Of a stretch of DNA of 64,000 nucleotides, positions 50,374 through 59,165 are shown one piece after another. This DNA comes from Myxococcota bacterium (GTDB lineage Bacteria; Myxococcota_A; UBA9160; SMWR01), in NCBI GenBank assembly GCA_039030075.1, contig JBCCEW010000001.1, positions 248,001 through 312,000 on the forward strand, written 5' to 3'. Position numbers and translations under genes: made by a program. How positions within the stretch are numbered: the first letter of the stretch is position 1; every line of letters starts with the position of its first letter. The notes beneath the pieces are model-generated. The model was not told the origin of the DNA. It did not search any database and saw nothing but the letters and a program-made list of their open reading frames with translations.

Positions 50374-51516
50374 ATGTTGAAGCGTCGACTCTTCACGCCC
50401 GGCCCGGTGCCGGTGCCGGACCGCGTGCGCCTGGCGATGGCCCAGCCCGTGATCAACCACCGGGCGCCCGACTTCCTGCCCGTGTTCCAGGAGTGCAAGC
50501 GGGGCCTGCAGCGGCTGTTCCAGACCGAGAGTCCGGTGCTGATGTTCGCGGCTTCGGGGACCGGTGCGATGGACGCGGCCGTCTCGAATCTCCTCTGCGC
50601 CGGCGACCACGTGCTCGTCGTGCGCGGTGGGAAGTTCGGCGAGCGCTGGACCGAGATCGCCGAGGCCTACGGCGTGCGCACCACCAACATCGACGTCGAG
50701 TGGGGCCAGGCCGTCGACCCGAAGGTCGTCGAGGCCGCCCTCGACGCGAACCCGGACATCAAGGCCGTCTACCTCCAGGGTTCCGAGACGAGCACGGCCG
50801 TGCGTCACCCGGTGCGCGAAGTCGCCGAGATCGTGCGCCGCTCGGACGACCGGCTGATGGTCGTCGATGCGATCACCGCGGTGGGGGTCTACGACCTGCC
50901 GATGGACGCCTGGGGTCTCGATGTCGTGATCTCGGGGTCGCAGAAGGCGTTCATGATGCCGCCGGGTCTCGCCTTCATGGCGCTCTCGGACCGCGCCCAG
51001 CGCTTCATGCAGACCTCGGACCTGCCCCACTACTACTTCTCGCTCGACAAGGAGCTGAAGGGCCTCGAGACCGACCAGACCTCGTGGACGCCGGCGGTGA
51101 GCCTGCTCATGGGGTTGGCCGAGTGCCTGAAGATGATTCTCGACGAGCAGGGCCTCGAGGAGACCTGGACGCGCACCGAGAAGCTCGCCCACGCGACCCG
51201 CGAGGCGATGCGCGCGATGAACCTCGAGCTGCTGGCGCCCGACGACCCGAGCCCGGCCTGCACGGCCGTCCGGGTTCCCGACGGCATCGACGGGGCCGCT
51301 CTGCGCAAGCACCTGCGCGACAAGCTCGGCTACACGCTCGCCGACGGTCAGGGGAAGCTGAAGGGGAAGATCTTCCGCATCGCCCACCTCGGCTACTTCG
51401 ATCGTTTCGACACGATCGCCTGCATCGCCGCCGTCGAGATGGCGCTCGCTTCTCTGGGCTACGTCCACAAGCTCGGCGAAGGCGCGCGCACGGCGACCGA
51501 ACTGCTCAGCGACTGA
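50374..51516 (+). CDS. class V aminotransferase, candidate phosphoserine aminotransferase
   Basis: A 380-residue PLP enzyme of the serine-pyruvate/alanine-glyoxylate aminotransferase family; the PLP Lys191 lies in SGSQKAFMMPPG, and the start RRLFTPGPVPVPDRV is typical. It lies eleven bases upstream of serA. In many bacteria and archaea this type of gene stands beside serA and is thought to replace the unrelated SerC (inference here). It would convert 3-phosphohydroxypyruvate with glutamate or alanine. Confidence 0.88.
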   Translation: MLKRRLFTPGPVPVPDRVRLAMAQPVINHRAPDFLPVFQECKRGLQRLFQTESPVLMFAASGTGAMDAAVSNLLCAGDHVLVVRGGKFGERWTEIAEAYGVRTTNIDVEWGQAVDPKVVEAALDANPDIKAVYLQGSETSTAVRHPVREVAEIVRRSDDRLMVVDAITAVGVYDLPMDAWGLDVVISGSQKAFMMPPGLAFMALSDRAQRFMQTSDLPHYYFSLDKELKGLETDQTSWTPAVSLLMGLAECLKMILDEQGLEETWTRTEKLAHATREAMRAMNLELLAPDDPSPACTAVRVPDGIDGAALRKHLRDKLGYTLADGQGKLKGKIFRIAHLGYFDRFDTIACIAAVEMALASLGYVHKLGEGARTATELLSD

Positions 51517-51527
51517 CGGAGATCCGC

Positions 51528-53114
51528 GTGCCCAAAGTCCTCGTATCCGATTCGCTCGCGACCCAGGGCCTCGAGATCCTCGAGCGCGCCCCGGGGATCG
51601 AGGTGGTGGACTCGCCCGGCCTGTCGCCGGAAGAGCTCCTCGAAGCCATCGCCGACGCCGATGGCCTGATCATCCGCAGTGGCACCGAGGTGACCGCCGA
51701 GGTGATCGAGGCCGCGAAGCAGCTGGCCGTGGTCGGCCGTGCCGGGATCGGCGTCGACAACGTCGACGTGGGCGCGGCGTCTGCCCGCGGCATCGTCGTG
51801 ATGAACACGCCGGGCGGCAACACGGTGACCACCGCCGAGCACGCGATCGCCCTGCTCGTGTCTCTGGCGCGCCACGTGCCTCAGGCCACCGCGTCGATGA
51901 AGTCCGGGAAGTGGGAGAAGAAGCGCTTCGTCGGTGTCGAGCTCTACAACCGCACCCTCGGCGTGCTCGGGCTCGGCAACATCGGCCGGATCGTCGCCGA
52001 GCGCGCACGCGGGCTCGGCATGAAGGTGCTCGCCTACGACCCCTTCCTGTCGGAAGAGGCGGCGGCGAAGCTGGATGTCGAGCTCCTGGATCTCGAGTCG
52101 CTGCTCGCGCGCGCGGACGCGGTCAGCGTGCACGTGCCCCGCACACCCGACACCGCGGGGCTGCTCAACAAGGCGGCCTTCGCGAAGGCGAAGCCCGGCC
52201 TCTTGGTGGTGAACGCGGCCCGTGGCGGGATCGTCGACGAAGAAGCCCTGCTCGAAGCCCTGGATTCGGGGCAGGTCGGGGGCGCGGCCCTCGACGTCTT
52301 CGAGCAGGAGCCGCCCGCTGCGGATCACCCGCTCGTGAGCCACGAGAAGGTGATCTGTACACCGCACCTGGGAGCCTCGACCGAGCAGGCCCAGGTGAAC
52401 GTCGCGATCGCCGTGGCCGAGCAGGTGCGCGACTACCTGGTCGGTGGGGTGATCAACAACGCCATCAACGTGCCGTCGATCTCGAAGGAGCTCGCGACCC
52501 GGATCCGTCCCTACCTCACCCTGGGCGAGAAGCTCGGGCGTTTTCAGGGGCAGCTCTGCAAGGCCTCGATCGAGCAGATCGAGATCGAATATTCGGGCGC
52601 GGCGGCCGAGCTCGACGTCGCACCGATCACCGTCGCCGTGTTGAAGGGCCTGCTCGAGCCCGTGACCGACTCGGTGAACATGGTGAACGCGCCGATCATC
52701 GCGCGCGAGCACGGCATCAAGGTGATCGAATCCAAGGCGAGCCGCACCGAGGACTTCGCTAGCGCGATCACGACGCGCGTCGTGGGCTGCGACAACCGTC
52801 TGATCGTGGGCGCCGTCTTCGAAGGCGGGCAGCCGCGGATCGTGCGCGTCGACGACTTCATGCTCGAAGCCATTCCCGAAGGCCCCACGCTCTTCATCCA
52901 GAACCGAGACGAGCCCGGCGTGGTCGGAATCGTCGGGACGATGCTGGGTGAAGCGGGCATCAACATCTCGCGGATGCAGCTGGCGCTGCAGCCCGAAGGA
53001 GGGCAGGCCGCCATGCTGGTGAACGTGCAGCCGGCACCGCCGGAGAACGTGGTCGAAGCCCTGCGAAACATGCCGAGCGCCGTCTCCGTGCAGCTGCTGG
53101 ACCTGGGCTCATGA
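51528..53114 (+). CDS. serA: D-3-phosphoglycerate dehydrogenase (long form)
   Basis: A 528-residue SerA, first enzyme of serine synthesis. It has the NAD-binding loop GLGNIGRIVAERARGLGM, catalytic Arg in NAARGGIVDEEAL and His in CTPHLGASTEQAQ, then an intervening domain (ASB) and a C-terminal ACT domain (IQNRDEPGVVGIVGTMLGE) of the long-form enzymes, where serine feedback can occur. GTG at 51528 has GGAG eight bases upstream and gives the usual PKVLVSDSL start. Its stop shares ATGA with purA. Confidence 0.96.
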   Translation: MPKVLVSDSLATQGLEILERAPGIEVVDSPGLSPEELLEAIADADGLIIRSGTEVTAEVIEAAKQLAVVGRAGIGVDNVDVGAASARGIVVMNTPGGNTVTTAEHAIALLVSLARHVPQATASMKSGKWEKKRFVGVELYNRTLGVLGLGNIGRIVAERARGLGMKVLAYDPFLSEEAAAKLDVELLDLESLLARADAVSVHVPRTPDTAGLLNKAAFAKAKPGLLVVNAARGGIVDEEALLEALDSGQVGGAALDVFEQEPPAADHPLVSHEKVICTPHLGASTEQAQVNVAIAVAEQVRDYLVGGVINNAINVPSISKELATRIRPYLTLGEKLGRFQGQLCKASIEQIEIEYSGAAAELDVAPITVAVLKGLLEPVTDSVNMVNAPIIAREHGIKVIESKASRTEDFASAITTRVVGCDNRLIVGAVFEGGQPRIVRVDDFMLEAIPEGPTLFIQNRDEPGVVGIVGTMLGEAGINISRMQLALQPEGGQAAMLVNVQPAPPENVVEALRNMPSAVSVQLLDLGS

Positions 53115-54406
53115 CCACCCTGATCGCGGTAGGCGCCCAGTGGGGCGATGAAGGGAAGGGGAAGGTCGTCGACTGGTTGGCCCAGCGGGCCGATCTGGTC
53201 GTGCGCTTCCACGGCGGCAACAACGCCGGCCACACCCTGGTGGTCGATGGCGAGCAGACCGTGCTCCACGTCGTGCCGGCGGGCGTGCTCGACCCGGGTA
53301 CGGTCAACCTGATCGGGCCCGGCGTGGTCGTCGATCCCGACATCCTCCTGGGCGAGCTCGAGACGCTCCTCGCACGCGGCGTCCTGAAGGACCCGTCGCG
53401 CGTGCGGGTGTCGGGCCGTGCCCACGTGATCTTCGAGTGGCACCGTGCGCTCGACAAGGCGCGCGAAGAGGCGTTGCGGGGCAAGGCGATCGGGACCACG
53501 GGGCGTGGTATCGGCCCTGCCTACGAAGACAAAGTGACCCGGCGCGGGATTCGCGTGGCCGACCTGCTCGACCCGGACCGGCTGCGCGAGGCGATCGCAT
53601 TCCTGGGCGAGAAGAAGAACTTCGAGCTGACGAACGTCTACGGCTGGCAGGCACTCGACATCGACGAGATCGCCGAGCGCGCCGTCGAGTGGGGACGGCG
53701 TCTCGAACCCTACGTCGACCACACCGAGCGCACCCTCGAGCGCGCGCTTCGCGACGGCAAGCGGGTGCTCTTCGAGGGCGCCCAGGGCAACTTCCTCGAC
53801 ATCGACCATGGCACCTATCCCTACGTCACCTCATCGAACTGTGTGGCGGGGGCGGTGTGTGCAGGGGCCGGAATCGGGCCGACGCGCATCCAGGGCGTCC
53901 TCGGCATCACCAAGGCCTACACCACGCGTGTGGGGGGTGGGCCGTTCCCGACCGAGCTCGATGACGCGCTCGGCGAGCAGCTGCGCCAACAGGGAGCGGA
54001 GTTCGGTGCGACGACCGGGCGTCCGCGTCGCTGCGGCTGGCTCGACGGGGTGATGCTGCGCGAGGCGGCCACGGTGAGCGGCTACACGAGCCTCGCAGTC
54101 AACAAGCTCGACGTTCTGTCGGGCCTCGATGAGATCAAGATCGCGACCCAGTACCGCATCGACGGGAAGCTGACCGACGAGTTCCCGATGACCCTGGCCG
54201 AGATCGAGCGGGCCGAGCCGATCTACGAGAGCCACCCGGGCTGGACGGGGGACCTGACCACGTGCCGCCGCTTCGACGAGCTGCCGACCGCGGCCCAGGA
54301 CTACGTGAAGCGGGTCGAGGCGCTGGTCGGGGTGCCGGTGGAGCTGATTTCGATTGGTCCCGGCCGTGACGAAACCATCGCTCGCCGCGACCCATTCGGC
54401 GACTGA
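53111..54406 (+). CDS. purA: adenylosuccinate synthetase
   Basis: A 431-residue PurA that adds aspartate to IMP using GTP, in AMP synthesis. Visible motifs are the P-loop QWGDEGKGKVVDWLA, HGGNNAGHTLVVDG, the IMP-binding TTGRGIGPAYEDK and GGGPFPTELDD, and SIGPGRDETI at the C terminus. Full length for the family. Coupled to serA by ATGA. Confidence 0.97.
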   Translation: MTTLIAVGAQWGDEGKGKVVDWLAQRADLVVRFHGGNNAGHTLVVDGEQTVLHVVPAGVLDPGTVNLIGPGVVVDPDILLGELETLLARGVLKDPSRVRVSGRAHVIFEWHRALDKAREEALRGKAIGTTGRGIGPAYEDKVTRRGIRVADLLDPDRLREAIAFLGEKKNFELTNVYGWQALDIDEIAERAVEWGRRLEPYVDHTERTLERALRDGKRVLFEGAQGNFLDIDHGTYPYVTSSNCVAGAVCAGAGIGPTRIQGVLGITKAYTTRVGGGPFPTELDDALGEQLRQQGAEFGATTGRPRRCGWLDGVMLREAATVSGYTSLAVNKLDVLSGLDEIKIATQYRIDGKLTDEFPMTLAEIERAEPIYESHPGWTGDLTTCRRFDELPTAAQDYVKRVEALVGVPVELISIGPGRDETIARRDPFGD

Positions 54407-54504
54407 GGGCCCGCCCAGTTCGTTCCGGGGCGTTTTCGGGGCCCTCCCCGCGGCGCCGTGGTTCGGGTTCAGCCCGAAGCGCCAGCCGCCGAAAGGCACA
54501 GGGC

Positions 54505-55200
54505 ATGCCCGACCGATTGCGGATTCTCTCGGCGAATTTGTGGGGAAGCGGTGGCGCGACGCCGGAGGCGCTCGAGCGGGTGCTCGTGGCCGAGGACGTC
54601 GACGTCGCGTGCTTCCAGGAGCTGGCGCCCGAGCAGGCCGAGGCGATCGCCAGCGTGCTCCAGCACGGCCAGCTGGAGCCCTCCGAGGACCACTACGGCC
54701 TGGGGATCGCGCTGCGCGCGCCCGCCGATTTCGGTCGCTTGGAGATGCAGGAGAAGCCGGTTCGGACCGTGCGTCTCGACCCCAAGGACTGGCCCGGTCT
54801 CGGCCGGGAGCTCTGCGTCTGGAACGTGCACGTCTGGGCGCCGCACGTGCTGCCCATCCCGCGCAGTCTGGCGACCCGGCGGGTGCAGATCGCGTCCCTG
54901 ATGCGGCATCTGGCGGGTGTCGGCGCCGAGGACCCGCTGGTGCTGGTGGGCGACTTCAACGCGACGCCGCTGTGGCCGGTCTACCGTCGGGTGGCCAGCG
55001 TGCTGCGCGACGGCCCGCTGGAGGTGGCGCAGCGCCAGGGCCGGACCGCGGCGTGGACCTGGGGACCCTGGTCGGGCGCGCCCCGCATGCTGCGCATCGA
55101 CCACGCCTTCGTCCAGGGAGTGCACGTCGAGGACGCGCGCACCCTGCACATCGAGGGTACGGACCACAGCGGACTGCTCGTCGACGTCACCCTCGGCTAG
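54505..55200 (+). CDS. endonuclease/exonuclease/phosphatase family protein
   Basis: A 231-residue EEP-fold hydrolase: start RLRILSANLWGSGG, GDFNATPLW, MLRIDHAFV and the terminal TDHSGLLVDV with the catalytic Asp-His. EEP proteins cleave phosphodiester bonds in nucleic acids, lipids or small molecules; no substrate can be assigned. No signal peptide. ATG at 54505. Confidence 0.9.
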   Translation: MPDRLRILSANLWGSGGATPEALERVLVAEDVDVACFQELAPEQAEAIASVLQHGQLEPSEDHYGLGIALRAPADFGRLEMQEKPVRTVRLDPKDWPGLGRELCVWNVHVWAPHVLPIPRSLATRRVQIASLMRHLAGVGAEDPLVLVGDFNATPLWPVYRRVASVLRDGPLEVAQRQGRTAAWTWGPWSGAPRMLRIDHAFVQGVHVEDARTLHIEGTDHSGLLVDVTLG

Positions 55201-55764
55201 CCGAAGGTCGCCCCTTCCCAAGACCGGTTCTCACGCGCGTCTCCAGAAAGACGAAGCGGGTGAGCGAACCTGGTGGGAAGTTCGCTCACCCGCGCGTGGA
55301 ATCGGGCGAAGCCGCGGGAGTCGGTTCTGCTGCAGCGCGACGCATCGAGAAGCGTCGAGAACAGGAGCGGCGGGGCGGGAAGAGCGCGACCCGGGGGCCA
55401 TCCGGCCTGGGGCGCGAGGTGCTTGTTGGGAGCACGCCCTGTCCAGGGAATGCTCAGAGGTCTTCCTGCCTCTGCTGAGACACCCGCTTGATGGGGAGCT
55501 GACCTCGCCTCGTCTCCATGAGCCGTCCGTTGGGCCGGGCCTTCCGGCCAACGCTCGACTTCGTCTCGGTCTCGTTCCAGGACGTTCGAAATCCCGGTCC
55601 TTGCTGATCCTCGCTGAGCTTGGGGATCGCTCAGCTCGGATGTGCCGACCAAGGGGGTTGTCCGGCACGAGAGAGACGGTACGCGAAGAAAAAGCGAAAA
55701 TCAACCCCTTGGTAAAAGAAAAGCGAAAATTAATTCGCCTCGCACCCCGGCGGGTACCGGGCTG
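55201..55764. other. 564-bp intergenic region with hairpin and A-rich direct repeats
   Basis: No gene is recognised. A perfect 14-bp inverted repeat (55256-55269 and 55280-55293, ten-base loop) follows the EEP gene and may stop its transcription, though without a T-run. Near the end, AAAAGCGAAAAT occurs twice (55690-55701 and 55719-55730, 29 bases apart) in an AT-rich patch that contrasts with the surrounding DNA. Confidence 0.5.
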
Positions 55765-56505
55765 CTACCAGCGCCGCCGGCGCGGGCGGCGCCTTTCTCG
55801 GCGCTCCGAGATCTCCACTTCGAGGCCCACCAGGTCCGCCGCGCGAACGGTGCGGATGGGCTGCCTGAACTCCCGCTGGAGATCGAACAAGAAGCTCATC
55901 CGGTACGCATTCGTCGCGAACGGTCGAATCGCTTCGTTGCAGCGGCCGCGATCTTGGCGGCCGTACGACGAGAACACCGACAGGATCGTGACGCGCTCGG
56001 GCTCGGTGTCGCGCCGGAGCCCAAACAGCATTTTCTCGCTGCCCTCCCGCCGGACGTAGCCCGGGGTGATCGTCTCGACGCGGGAACCCGGGATCATGGG
56101 GTCCCCCGAACAGTCGATCGTCTCGAACCCCACGTCCTGGCGACCATGGACATTCGGTGTGTCGACCGATCGCGATCCGGACACCTGGAGCGGCATCGGA
56201 ATGAAGCCATCGGGCTCGAATGAGACGATGACAGCGGCGAGACGCGTCGAGCCCGGGCCCATATAGGCGTCGAGCTGATTCACGCTCGCGTAGGCCTGGA
56301 ACGGCCAATAGTCGATCACGGGCCCGATCACGCGGTCGTTGTCGTCGACGACGATCGAGGATTGGTCGAGCGCCTCCACGATGGCCTCCAGGCGATCTAC
56401 GCGGTCGAAGAGGTCCCGCAGCCATGGGCCCGCTCCCAGCGAGAAGACGGCCACGAAGGCCAGCCCGATCCAGATCCCCATGCGTCGCGGCAGCGTGTTC
56501 GGCAT
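55765..56505 (-). CDS. membrane-anchored protein of unknown function
   Basis: A 246-residue protein with an N-terminal membrane helix (about residues 10-28, GIWIGLAFVAVFSLGAG), a short heptad-like segment (LFDRVDRLEAIVEAL) and a soluble domain with SVNQLDAYMGPGSTRLAAV, ending in a very basic tail (ERRERRRPRRRRW). I recognise no family. ATG at 56505; upstream it is separated by 88 bases from the hydrolase stop. Confidence 0.7.
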   Translation of the reverse strand: MPNTLPRRMGIWIGLAFVAVFSLGAGPWLRDLFDRVDRLEAIVEALDQSSIVVDDNDRVIGPVIDYWPFQAYASVNQLDAYMGPGSTRLAAVIVSFEPDGFIPMPLQVSGSRSVDTPNVHGRQDVGFETIDCSGDPMIPGSRVETITPGYVRREGSEKMLFGLRRDTEPERVTILSVFSSYGRQDRGRCNEAIRPFATNAYRMSFLFDLQREFRQPIRTVRAADLVGLEVEISERRERRRPRRRRW

Positions 56506-56593
56506 GACCGAGGGATCGACCTGCCGTTGCCGGCGCTTGAACCGGCAACCCGCTGGCAACGGAAGCCTCGAGCGGGGCGCGACCCGCTGCCCG

Positions 56594-57649
56594 CTAGCGG
56601 CTTGGGCCGCTCTGTCTTCGTGCGACGCGGCGGCGTCGTAGCATCGCGACGAGGCCGGCTCCGAGCAGCAGCGCCCACTGGGAGCGCGGCTCCGGGAGGC
56701 CCAGGGGCGGCGGGCAGAGGACGACGAGTCCGGCCAGCGGGTCCGATTTCGCCTCGAGCTGCTGATCGGGGAAGACCGGATCGCTACCCAGCGCGCAGGC
56801 CTGCGAGGTGTGGCCGCGGAGGTAGACGTCGAAGAAGCGCCGCGTCTGGGTGGCGAGGTACGCCTGGGTCACGGCGTCACCCTGGTTGCCCATCTCGCCG
56901 TGGTCGTTGCCGGGCAGGACGGCGAGGAGCTTGTCGTCGAAGCTCGGAAAGCGATCGAAGGGCACGCGGCGCCAGCCTTCCTGCTGAATCGTGCCGATGG
57001 CGTTCGTGTCCATCTCGTCGCCGCCCACGAAGCTGAAGACGGGCAGCTCGATCCCCGCCCAGGTGTTGTCGGCCGGGCCGTCGTCGAAGGCGCCGAACTG
57101 GTCGGCGCCCTGGGGCGACACCGGCGCGATCGCGACGACGCGCGGGTCGCGCAGGCTTCCGAACGGCGGATAGACCCCACCGGCAAGGGCCATCGACGTG
57201 TAGGCGCCGAAGGAGTGGCCGCCATGTCCGAAGGTGTCCAGCGCGAGCTCGCCGCCGAACTCGGCGGGCAGGTGCAGGCTGCCGTCCTGGAGCGCATCGA
57301 GCACGAAGGACACGTCGAGCGGGCGGTCGACCCGATGGGGCACGCCCGGCGCCGAAGGCAGGTGGTTCAGGTGGATCGCGACGTAGCCCCCGGCTGCCCA
57401 GCCGGTTCCGAAGTGGCCGAGTCGCGTGTGCCCATCGATCGAGCCGGTCCCGCCGTGCGAGAAGAGGAGCACCGGCGCGGTGCCAGAGAACGCCTCGGGG
57501 TAGTAGAGCGTGTAGGCGATCTCGCGGCCGCGCGCGGTGTCGAAGACGCTCGCGACGAAGCTCGCGACCGTGAACTCGGCCTGCGCCGTTCCTGGGACAC
57601 CGAGCCCGAGGCCGAAGAGCAGGGTCGCGATCCAGGCCCAGGACGGCAT
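56594..57649 (-). CDS. PEP-CTERM alpha/beta hydrolase
   Basis: A 351-residue exported alpha/beta hydrolase (signal peptide ending AQA, about residue 25). The nucleophile elbow is GHGGHSFGAYTS; oxyanion-side LLFSHGGTGS and a late His in GNDHGEMGNQG fit the chlorophyllase/dienelactone hydrolase-like group. The C terminus is a PEP-CTERM signal (GLPEPRSQWALLLGAG, helix, RRRRVARR), so the enzyme is probably anchored at the surface. ATG at 57649 is chosen because GGGAGG lies just upstream; a GTG six bases earlier is possible. Confidence 0.87.
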   Translation of the reverse strand: MPSWAWIATLLFGLGLGVPGTAQAEFTVASFVASVFDTARGREIAYTLYYPEAFSGTAPVLLFSHGGTGSIDGHTRLGHFGTGWAAGGYVAIHLNHLPSAPGVPHRVDRPLDVSFVLDALQDGSLHLPAEFGGELALDTFGHGGHSFGAYTSMALAGGVYPPFGSLRDPRVVAIAPVSPQGADQFGAFDDGPADNTWAGIELPVFSFVGGDEMDTNAIGTIQQEGWRRVPFDRFPSFDDKLLAVLPGNDHGEMGNQGDAVTQAYLATQTRRFFDVYLRGHTSQACALGSDPVFPDQQLEAKSDPLAGLVVLCPPPLGLPEPRSQWALLLGAGLVAMLRRRRVARRQSGPSR

Positions 57650-57831
57650 GCGCACCTCCCGACCGCATGGCGTTTCGGGGGCAGACGCATCGCCGCGGTC
57701 TGGAAGGGCGAACCCGCCGGGCCCCCGGAAGTTGCGCAGGAAATCGAAGCTGCGCAGAAACGCCGCCCGGGTGGCGCGGGACCGCCCGCGAAGCGCATCG
57801 CTCCGGGCCCCGACGCCGCTATCCTCCGCCC

Positions 57832-57907
57832 GGGCCGTTAGCTCAGTTGGTAGAGCACCGGACTTTTAATCCGAGGGTCGGGGGTTCGAGCCCCCCACGG
57901 CCTACCA
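57832..57907 (+). tRNA. tRNA-Lys (anticodon UUU)
   Basis: A complete 76-base tRNA with encoded CCA. Acceptor stem GGGCCGT pairs with ACGGCCT; D-arm GCTC/GAGC; anticodon loop CTTTTAA with anticodon TTT at 57865-57867; T-arm GGGGG-TTCGAGC-CCCCC. The last anticodon-stem pair (C27-A43) is mismatched. Less GC-rich DNA begins after its 3' end, a common place for integration. Confidence 0.96.
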
Positions 57908-58772
57908 GAAAAGCGCACACGCCTCCGGGGTTTCCGAGCGAAGGCGTCTGGCAGGTTGCGACGTAGCTGCGCCCTCGTGTGTCTACATCGTGGACACAGT
58001 GCGGGTCGCGTTCGAACCGCGGAGCGCTCCTCACCTCGTCACCCATCGTGAGGAATTTCGCTCGATCGGCGGAGCAGCGCAAGGTGGGACTACGCAGGCC
58101 GGATTCGCCAGCAAGTACAGGGTGGCGCGCGCGCTCGAACGCTGTTTCGTCGGGTTTCGTTCGGCGAACGCGACCTCGGTCCAGTCGTCCTTGGATTGGA
58201 TTCACGGACACCGGCGGTCGAGCTCGACGGTGCAAAACGGGTATCCGCGGCCGTCGAGACACGCGGATCGAAGCAAGAGGTGATCGTGCGAGCGATACGA
58301 GAAATCCGCCGCACTGCGGCGCCAGCTGGTCTTCACGACCGGGTCTACAAGATACGGTCCCGACGGGGCGCACCCATCTCATATCAGCCTCATCGGGCGG
58401 GATCTGCTGGCCTCCGTTCTGCGTGTTCCTCGCGTTGCCGTCGCGCGACAAAGATGTGCTCCTCGCGTCGACCGAGCCTTGCATGGGTGGCACGTGACAT
58501 TCCGCGCGAGCTGGTTGCGCACGAGACGGCTCACCGCAAGAACCCTTGCTCCCCAGCTTGACTGATCTCGGTACTTGGTTTTCGAGCGTCAACGTGGTCA
58601 CGGTCGCAATCGATGGTGACGATCCGGTGGCAAGGTCCTTCGGGCCCAAAAAACGCTTGCGCGACATGACCAACTTCGAACACGATCGTGAGTAACTAGG
58701 AATGAGCACGCCATGCACCGACGGAGCCGGCGTTCTGTTCCGATCCAACTCGATTCTTAGTCGGAGGCTCAC
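57908..58772. other. 865-bp region after tRNA-Lys, no recognisable gene
   Basis: Open frames here have coding-unlike composition. One plus-strand stretch just before the next gene, 58555-58695, reads a plausible C-terminal fragment (SLTDLGTWFSSVNVVTVAID then DDPVARSFGPKKRLRDMTNF and a TAA) that could be a remnant of a broken gene; I cannot name it. No integrase or transposase is visible, and no copy of the tRNA 3' end was spotted elsewhere in the window. Confidence 0.45.
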
Positions 58773-59165
58773 TTGGCTCGAGTGGCTGACTCCTGCATCG
58801 CATCCCTTTGTACTTTGCTTTTTCTCGCCGTATCTCCAAGTGCCATTCTCGCGAACTCGAGCGCGGAGCGTCTTGGCGTTTCAGTTAGCCCCTCGCTCGT
58901 TGAGATTCGCCCGAACGTGTTCGAAATCAGCGGCACCACGACCGTTCAAGCGACCGTGACGGCGCACTATGTCGATGGAACAAGTGCCGACGTCACTTCT
59001 GTCACCCAGTTCTTGCCACTGGCCGCCGGGCTCTCGGTTTCGCCGACGGGGCTTATCACGATTTCTCCGCCGGCTGAGGGGCCTCCTTCGGGAACCGTTC
59101 TGCTCGTCGTGCAAGTGCAGAGCGCCGGCAAGACCACCCTGTTGGGTTTTGAATGTCAGTACTGA
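58773..59165 (+). CDS. small secreted Ig-like (BIG2-type) protein
   Basis: A 130-residue exported protein (signal peptide about residues 1-27) with a single Ig-like fold resembling bacterial BIG2 domains: SPSLVEIRPNVFEISGTTTV, HYVDGTSADVTSVTQFLPLA and the closing strands. The TTG start is supported by GGAGG five bases upstream. It overlaps the start of the 1400-residue protein by 13 bases, so the two are coupled. Confidence 0.75.
   Translation: MARVADSCIASLCTLLFLAVSPSAILANSSAERLGVSVSPSLVEIRPNVFEISGTTTVQATVTAHYVDGTSADVTSVTQFLPLAAGLSVSPTGLITISPPAEGPPSGTVLLVVQVQSAGKTTLLGFECQY

Noticed and set aside
57843-58772. A 309-codon minus-strand open frame that ends inside the tRNA
   Set aside because: Its C terminus is a translation of the tRNA, and the composition is not protein-like.
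57908-58772. An integrase or insertion sequence next to tRNA-Lys
   Set aside because: No integrase or transposase motif and no terminal inverted repeats are visible.
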